From assembly GCA_002338515.1 (NCBI GenBank), contig DDIL01000037.1, positions 1-18,553 on the forward strand: a stretch of 18,553 nucleotides of DNA, written 5' to 3'. The notes beneath the pieces were generated by a model, which was not told the DNA's origin, searched no databases, and was given only the letters and a program-made list of their open reading frames with translations. The stretch comes from Glaciecola sp. UBA1851. GTDB taxonomy: Bacteria > Pseudomonadota > Gammaproteobacteria > Enterobacterales > Alteromonadaceae. Both the position numbers and the translations under genes were made by a program. Shown one piece after another: positions 14,815 through 18,553 of the stretch. How positions within the stretch are numbered: position 1 is the stretch's first letter; the number at the start of each line of letters is the position of its first letter.

Positions 14815-16326
14815 ATGGACACAAATCAACCTGGTTCGAATGCAATCGATCGAACTAACGACACACGATTCTTTGGCCACCCTAAAGGCCTTTCTACCTT
14901 AGCTTTCACCGAAATGTGGGAACGCATGAGCTATTACGGCATGCGCGGCTTGCTAGTGGTATTCATGGTTCTTTCTATTCAAGAAGGCGGCTTTGGATTA
15001 AACGAACAATCGGCTAACGCAATTTATGGTTTATATACGGGCGCAGTATATTTTACCGGTTTATTGGGTGGTTGGATGGCTGACCGCTTAATTGGCGGTC
15101 AGAAAGCGGTATGGTATGGCGGCATCATAATTATGCTTGGGCATATTTCACTGGCCATTCCCGGAACAAACACCTTTTTTCTTGGCTTAATATTAGTAGT
15201 GCTAGGCACTGGGCTATTGAAGCCAAATATTGGTGCCATGGTAGGTCAGCTATATTCTGACAAAGATCAAAGGCGTGACAGTGGCTATACAATTTATTAT
15301 TTAGGCATCAACATTGGATCTGCTATTGGCGGGTTTGTTTGTGGCATAATGCAAGTTAACTATGGATATCATGCTGCTTTCGGCGCTGCTGCAGTTGGTA
15401 TGGGTTTAGGATTAATTCAATATAAATTAACCGCTGGCAACATTACTGCGGTTTTCGACAAGCCAACGGTAAAAATGTCTAATAAAGCTTTGACGCTAAG
15501 CTGGTCGATAATAGCAGGGCTGATGCTTGTATTGGCAATTGTGACTATTTCAGCGATGTCAGGGGCGTTAGTTATAGATCCATTGGCAATTAGTGGTTCA
15601 ATTGCGCTGATTGTATTTTCTATATTTATTTTATACTTTGTAGTTATTTTCCTTAAAGGTCAATTAACGACTCAAGAAAAACGCAACGTTGGTGCGCTCT
15701 TCTTAATTTGTATCGCGTCTATTTGTTTTTGGGCTGGATTTGAACAAGCGGGTTCGTCGTTTAACTTTTTCGCTGAAAACAACACGGACAGAATGCTTGG
15801 AGGTTTTGAAATCCCAACACAATGGTTTCAGTCGTTAAACCCTATATTTATTATCGTATTGTCACCCTTCTTTGCTGCCTTATGGGTAAATTTGGGTAAA
15901 CGCATGATCCAACCTAGTTATAGTGTGAAATGTGCAGTTGGCTTAATCATTATGGCATCAGGCTTCTTTGTTATGTTTTTTGCGGCTATGTTTGCTGCTG
16001 ATTCAATGAAAGTGGCGCCAATGTGGTTAGTTATGACTTACTTTTTACATACGGTAGGGGAACTGTGTTTGAGCCCTGTTGCACTTAGTGCGGTTAGTAA
16101 ACTTTCACCACGCCGTTTTGCTGGTCAACTAATGGGTGTGTTTATTCTTACTTATTCTATTGGTAGCTTAGCAGCAGGTTTATTAGCCGGTTTAGTCAAT
16201 GCTGGAGAAGGGAAAGTGGAGCCGTCGGTCTACTTGCAAGTTGGCCTGTTTGGCACGTGTGCAGGTATTATTCTATATCTCTTATCCTTTAAAACTAAAT
16301 CTTGGGAAAAAGTCGACCACAACTAG
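14815..16326 (+). CDS. POT/PTR2-family proton-coupled di-/tripeptide transporter
   Basis: A 503-aa inner-membrane permease, the length of E. coli DtpA/DtpB (about 500 aa), that imports small peptides with protons. The family ExxER motif is E33-MWE-R37 in FTEMWERMSYYGMRG. The PTR2 signatures follow: LGGWMADRLIGG (about 85-97) and YTIYYLGINIGSAIGG. About 14 hydrophobic segments are visible, along with the typical FWAGFEQAGSSFNFFA and LSPVALSAVSKLSPRRFAGQLMG blocks. AGGAAA (14805-14810) lies 4 nt before the ATG, after a short TAA-triplet run. It is 157 bp from the vWA operon and ends at a strong terminator, so it is likely a separate unit. Which dtp paralog it is cannot be told from sequence alone. 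Confidence 0.95.
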   Translation: MDTNQPGSNAIDRTNDTRFFGHPKGLSTLAFTEMWERMSYYGMRGLLVVFMVLSIQEGGFGLNEQSANAIYGLYTGAVYFTGLLGGWMADRLIGGQKAVWYGGIIIMLGHISLAIPGTNTFFLGLILVVLGTGLLKPNIGAMVGQLYSDKDQRRDSGYTIYYLGINIGSAIGGFVCGIMQVNYGYHAAFGAAAVGMGLGLIQYKLTAGNITAVFDKPTVKMSNKALTLSWSIIAGLMLVLAIVTISAMSGALVIDPLAISGSIALIVFSIFILYFVVIFLKGQLTTQEKRNVGALFLICIASICFWAGFEQAGSSFNFFAENNTDRMLGGFEIPTQWFQSLNPIFIIVLSPFFAALWVNLGKRMIQPSYSVKCAVGLIIMASGFFVMFFAAMFAADSMKVAPMWLVMTYFLHTVGELCLSPVALSAVSKLSPRRFAGQLMGVFILTYSIGSLAAGLLAGLVNAGEGKVEPSVYLQVGLFGTCAGIILYLLSFKTKSWEKVDHN

Positions 16327-16345
16327 TTTTCAATAAACACTATTC

Positions 16346-16390
16346 AAAGGCTTTCTTTTTCGTCATTGTGCGGGCAGAAAGCCTTTTTGT
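16346..16390 (+). terminator. Rho-independent terminator of the peptide transporter gene
   Basis: AAAGGCTTTCT (16346-16356) and AGAAAGCCTTT (16376-16386) make a perfect 11-bp stem with a 19-nt loop, followed by a T-rich tail (TTTTTGTTTT from 16384). It starts 20 nt after the transporter stop codon. It is the only strong intrinsic terminator in the window. Confidence 0.85.
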
Positions 16391-16431
16391 TTTGCGGCAT
16401 ATTGTAAGGGTTATAGACCATAAGCTTGTTG

Positions 16432-16475
16432 TACCAAATAATATCACTTGGTATGTTCAACATGTGCGGGATAAT
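16432..16475 (+). promoter_or_regulatory. Candidate phasin promoter with overlapping inverted repeat
   Basis: TTGGTA (16448-16453) and GATAAT (16470-16475) fit a sigma-70 promoter with a 16-nt spacer, about 77 nt before the phasin ATG. The -35 hexamer is also the right arm of an inverted repeat, TACCAA (16432-16437) with TTGGTA, so a bound regulator there could block the promoter. It does not look like the CTGC/GCAG-type site described for PhaR. Seen directly: repeat and hexamers. Inferred: operator function. Confidence 0.4.
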
Positions 16476-16551
16476 ATATAGCTAACATCTATACAATAAA
16501 CCAACTGGTCTTGTCTTGGCACACTTAACTAATTTAAATATGGAGTGACCC

Positions 16552-17037
16552 ATGTCTGCAGACAAACAACCAGCTAATCCTTTCGCTATCGACCCTACTA
16601 AAATGTTTGAACAGTTCGATCCAAACAAAATGATGGGTGATTTTACAAAAGCATTTTCAGAATTCAAAATTCCAGGTATAGATAACAATATTATTGTTGA
16701 GAGCCAACGTAAAAACCTAGAAGCACTTGCTCAAGCTAATAAGTTAGCTGTTGAAGGTATGCAATCAGTATTTCAACGCCAAGCAGAAATTATGAATACA
16801 GCTATGCAAGAAATGCAGAGTGTATTTAAAGAAATTTCAGTAGCAGGCGAGCCTCAAGACAAAATTGCAGAGCAAACTGATTTAGTCAAATCAGCAGTTG
16901 AAAAAGCGTTAGAGAATATGAAAGAGCTGGCTTCTATGGCTGGTCAATCAAATTCTGAGGCGTTTGACACTATTCATGCACGTTTTACTGAGTCGTTAGA
17001 AGAAGTAAAAGCTGAAGTACTAAAATCTAAAAGTTAA
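16552..17037 (+). CDS. Phasin family protein (polyhydroxyalkanoate granule-associated)
   Basis: A 161-aa, nearly all-helical protein of the phasin type, which coats polyhydroxyalkanoate granules in the cytoplasm. It starts with NPFAIDPTKMFEQFDPNKMM. The central segment ESQRKNLEALAQANKLAVEGMQSVFQRQAEIMNTAMQEM (about 52-90) is the classical phasin signature, followed by a charged amphipathic helical tail rich in Lys and Glu. GGAG (16542-16545) lies 6 nt before the ATG. No PHA synthase, depolymerase or PhaR gene lies in the window, so it stands alone between the transporter terminator and a weak hairpin. The family call is strong; granule binding is inferred from the family. Confidence 0.9.
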   Translation: MSADKQPANPFAIDPTKMFEQFDPNKMMGDFTKAFSEFKIPGIDNNIIVESQRKNLEALAQANKLAVEGMQSVFQRQAEIMNTAMQEMQSVFKEISVAGEPQDKIAEQTDLVKSAVEKALENMKELASMAGQSNSEAFDTIHARFTESLEEVKAEVLKSKS

Positions 17038-17397
17038 TTTAAATTTACATCCATTTGAATCGGCTAACATAGTAGTTGCTGTACGTTAGTCGGTTTAACG
17101 TCAAATTCTTGCTCGTTTTTGAATCGTAATTTCACAACAATAAAAATACAACCGCATCACAAAACTTAAAAGCCACGAATCATTTTTAGTTAATAGCGTT
17201 TGTTCTTAAACTTTTATTTATTGGTGCTAGCTTACATGGATGCTTAGCTCATAAATCCTACCACACATATGGATGATACTATTAATTGAGGAAACCCAAA
17301 TTTAAATAAATAAAGGTTAAAAGACTTGAAAAGGCATGATAATTCAATTGCCTAGCAACAATGGTAATTGAACTACTGATACAATAAGCGAGGCTTT
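17038..17397. other. Non-coding gap between phasin and toxin-antitoxin-like pair
   Basis: A 360-bp AT-rich stretch without a supportable gene on either strand. It holds the weak phasin hairpin (17060-17096) and a second stem-loop. The latter pairs TTCAATTGCC (17343-17352) with GGTAATTGAA (17363-17372), 10 bp with one G-U and a 10-nt loop. It lies about 25 nt beyond the minus-strand DUF5615 stop codon and could end that transcript, although no good T-tract is present. Nothing else is recognised. Confidence 0.5.
17060..17096 (+). terminator. Weak hairpin after phasin gene
   Basis: TCGGCTAAC (17060-17068) pairs with GTTAGTCGG (17085-17093) over 9 bp including two G-U pairs, with a 16-nt loop and only three Ts after it. 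It starts 23 nt after the phasin stop. A modest intrinsic terminator or 3' stability stem. Confidence 0.4.
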
Positions 17398-17730
17398 TTA
17401 TTTAATCTCTAAACACCAAACATGAGCATCATCTTGCATGACTTCTATATCTCTTTTGTGAGACAAAAGTAATTCTAAAATGCGATTTGTCGGCAAGTTA
17501 CCACACCTCAGCCATACAATTTTCGGATTTGCAGGTTGATTTAAAATCAATTCATAAAAATCCTCGTCATGTGTAACTAAAACGTACTCATTTTTATGAG
17601 CAAATCGTAGTATTTCAATGTCTAAACTATTTATTAGGTTAACTTGATTAACATGTTTACTGTTTGGAAACTCATTTTGTAACTTATTTACCAAGCGGTA
17701 TGAAATGTTTTGGTCTAATAATAATTTCAT
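17398..17730 (-). CDS. DUF5615 PIN-like toxin-type protein
   Basis: A 110-aa protein of the DUF5615 PIN-like family, the usual partner of DUF433 antitoxin-like proteins. The pattern fits: MKLLLDQNISYRLVNKL at the start with D6, NSLDIEIL with D37, LVTHDEDF with D55/D57, and KIVWLRCGN at about 70-78. The acidic residues are in the places expected for a PIN-type metal-dependent RNase, so it may cut RNA; activity is inferred. It overlaps the upstream DUF433 gene by 4 bp (ATGA). The length is normal and the gene looks intact. These pairs are common in mobile or accessory DNA, but I see no integrase or transposase here. Confidence 0.88.
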   Translation of the reverse strand: MKLLLDQNISYRLVNKLQNEFPNSKHVNQVNLINSLDIEILRFAHKNEYVLVTHDEDFYELILNQPANPKIVWLRCGNLPTNRILELLLSHKRDIEVMQDDAHVWCLEIK

Positions 17731-17954
17731 GCCGCAATGATACGAACTCGACTTTCTCTATCTGCTGCGTAAGCCAGACAAGCTTGGATTGCTTCTTTGG
17801 TTAACTCTGGGAAATCTTCCAATATGTCACCGACGGACATTTCGTTTGCCAACCAGCCAAGCACATCGGAAACAGCAATGCGAGTTCCTTTAACACAAGG
17901 TTTGCAGCCTCGCTTACCCTGTACGATTTCAATATGGTTACGATAATCAATCAT
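17727..17954 (-). CDS. DUF433 antitoxin-like DNA-binding protein
   Basis: A 75-aa DUF433 protein (VapB45-like antitoxin family), with the hallmark G-K-P-C-V-K-GTRIAVSDVLGWLA run, then DILEDFPELTKEAIQACLAYAADRE, a helix-turn-helix-like core. I choose ATG at 17954 over the in-frame GTG at 17963. AAAGGTG ends 6 nt before the ATG and the GTG is part of that Shine-Dalgarno site. It precedes the PIN-like gene with a 4-bp overlap, the usual antitoxin-first order. It probably neutralises the partner and represses the pair. A perfect 12-bp palindrome 60 bp upstream is a candidate operator. Confidence 0.87.
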   Translation of the reverse strand: MIDYRNHIEIVQGKRGCKPCVKGTRIAVSDVLGWLANEMSVGDILEDFPELTKEAIQACLAYAADRESRVRIIAA

Positions 17955-18421
17955 TGCTATCACCTTTCTTTATTACTACTAACAATAATACACCTATTTT
18001 GTTAAAACAGTAGTCAGTATACTGAATTTATCTATTAGATAGCATGCAATGCAGAACAATGTATCAGGATAACCAGCAGACAATCTTTGCTTCGATGGTT
18101 ATCTGTTTAAAATTAAAATAGGGCCATCATCAGACATTAAAATTAGGTTATCATCCATATGAGTAGTAGGATTTACGATCCAACTTTGGGTCGATTCCTT
18201 CAGGCGGACCCGCATATTCAAGCGCCTAAAAATACACAGAACTATAGTCGGTATTCGTGTGTGCTCAACAACCCCATGAGCTATACTTTTTTTCTGCCTC
18301 CGTCTGGCAAACGAGGCAGCAAGCCTTGAATTCAAGGAATGCATATTACTTTTCCAATTTTTGAACCCTAAGTGACTTAAATGGCATTCCTTATTTATTA
18401 TAATCATCCAATTAAAAAACT
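17955..18421. other. Structured non-coding region upstream of toxin-antitoxin-like pair
   Basis: About 465 bp without a supportable gene. It is rich in inverted repeats: GATAACCA (18068-18075) with TGGTTATC (18096-18103); TGCCTC (18295-18300) with GAGGCA (18313-18318); a perfect 14-bp palindrome CCTTGAATTCAAGG (18324-18337); and AAGGAATGC (18334-18342) with GCATTCCTT (18384-18392). A 102-codon minus-strand open frame (18099-18407) crosses it, but it lacks a ribosome site, is erratic and Arg-rich, and overlaps the hairpins, so I do not call it. The last pair could terminate the minus-strand gene ending at 18422. Confidence 0.45.
18014..18025. promoter_or_regulatory. Candidate operator of the DUF433/DUF5615 pair
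   Basis: TCAGTATACTGA is a perfect 12-bp palindrome, 60 bp upstream of the DUF433 start codon on the minus strand. Short palindromes in this position are typical autoregulatory sites of toxin-antitoxin pairs. No confident -35/-10 could be assigned next to it, so operator function is inferred from position and symmetry only. Confidence 0.4.
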
Positions 18422-18553
18422 TTAATTTTCAATACGGTAAAATGCGATTGGCTCGCGTTGTGAATGGAGATTAAATACACTAATTTCGCCGGGCTTTACA
18501 GATTCAAATGAAACTGTGAACTCTGGGTTATAAACATCATCAAAGCTTTTTGT
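18422..18553 (-). CDS. C-terminal end of an unidentified protein (partial)
   Basis: An open minus-strand frame enters from the right edge and ends at TAA (18422-18424), giving the last 43 residues of a protein (TKSFDDVYNPEFTVSFESVK, then PGEISVFNLHSQREPIAFYR and IEN). The composition is protein-like, with alternating hydrophobic and polar residues suggesting beta strands, and the frame is uninterrupted to the edge. The start lies outside the window. I do not recognise the family from this fragment. Confidence 0.6.
   Translation of the reverse strand, partial: TKSFDDVYNPEFTVSFESVKPGEISVFNLHSQREPIAFYRIEN

Noticed and set aside
18099..18407. A 102-codon minus-strand open frame
   Set aside because: No ribosome site before its ATG, erratic Arg/Ser-rich product without domain signs, and it runs through several inverted repeats.

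Overview
The window looks like a chromosomal segment of a low-to-moderate GC marine gammaproteobacterium, most plausibly Alteromonadales (Glaciecola/Paraglaciecola/Alteromonas-like). This is inferred from the E. coli-like PpiC, the DtpA-like peptide transporter, the phasin, and the mix of housekeeping genes with a long envelope-protein operon. There is no rRNA, tRNA, transposase, integrase or CRISPR array.

Layout. Positions 1-386 are non-coding and carry three REP-like palindromes. Next come a stand-alone dihydroxy-acid dehydratase (ilvD, +), the convergent parvulin ppiC (-), the GlcNAc-6-P deacetylase nagA (+), and a membrane-anchored TPR-GGDEF diguanylate cyclase (+). From 6097 to 14657 there is a tightly packed plus-strand run of eight genes with 1-4 bp overlaps or short gaps. 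It is followed by a POT-family peptide transporter with a strong terminator, a phasin, a DUF433/DUF5615 toxin-antitoxin-like pair (-), a structured non-coding stretch, and the C-terminal end of an unidentified minus-strand gene at the right edge.

The eight-gene run is the most interesting part. In order it encodes: a small Cys-containing exported protein; a lipoprotein; a single-pass protein with a helical-repeat domain and a PEGA-like C-terminus; a single-pass protein with about three PEGA repeats and a C-terminal FGE/SUMF1-fold domain lacking the catalytic cysteines; a 46-aa exported or membrane peptide; a MotA/TolQ/ExbB-family channel protein; and two paralogous single-pass proteins. Each paralog carries an Asp-containing transmembrane motif (FLDVxxC--GAV), then a coiled coil, then a von Willebrand A domain.

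My inference is that this is an ion-motive-force-driven envelope machine. The MotA/ExbB-like subunit with the two ExbD/MotB-like vWA proteins would form a stator. The PEGA, FGE-fold and lipoprotein components would form a periplasmic or outer-membrane assembly that receives the force or binds a substrate. I do not recognise it as Tol-Pal, Ton, Mot, Gld or Zorya, and its function is unknown. The upstream diguanylate cyclase may be a regulatory neighbour, but nothing in the sequence proves a link.
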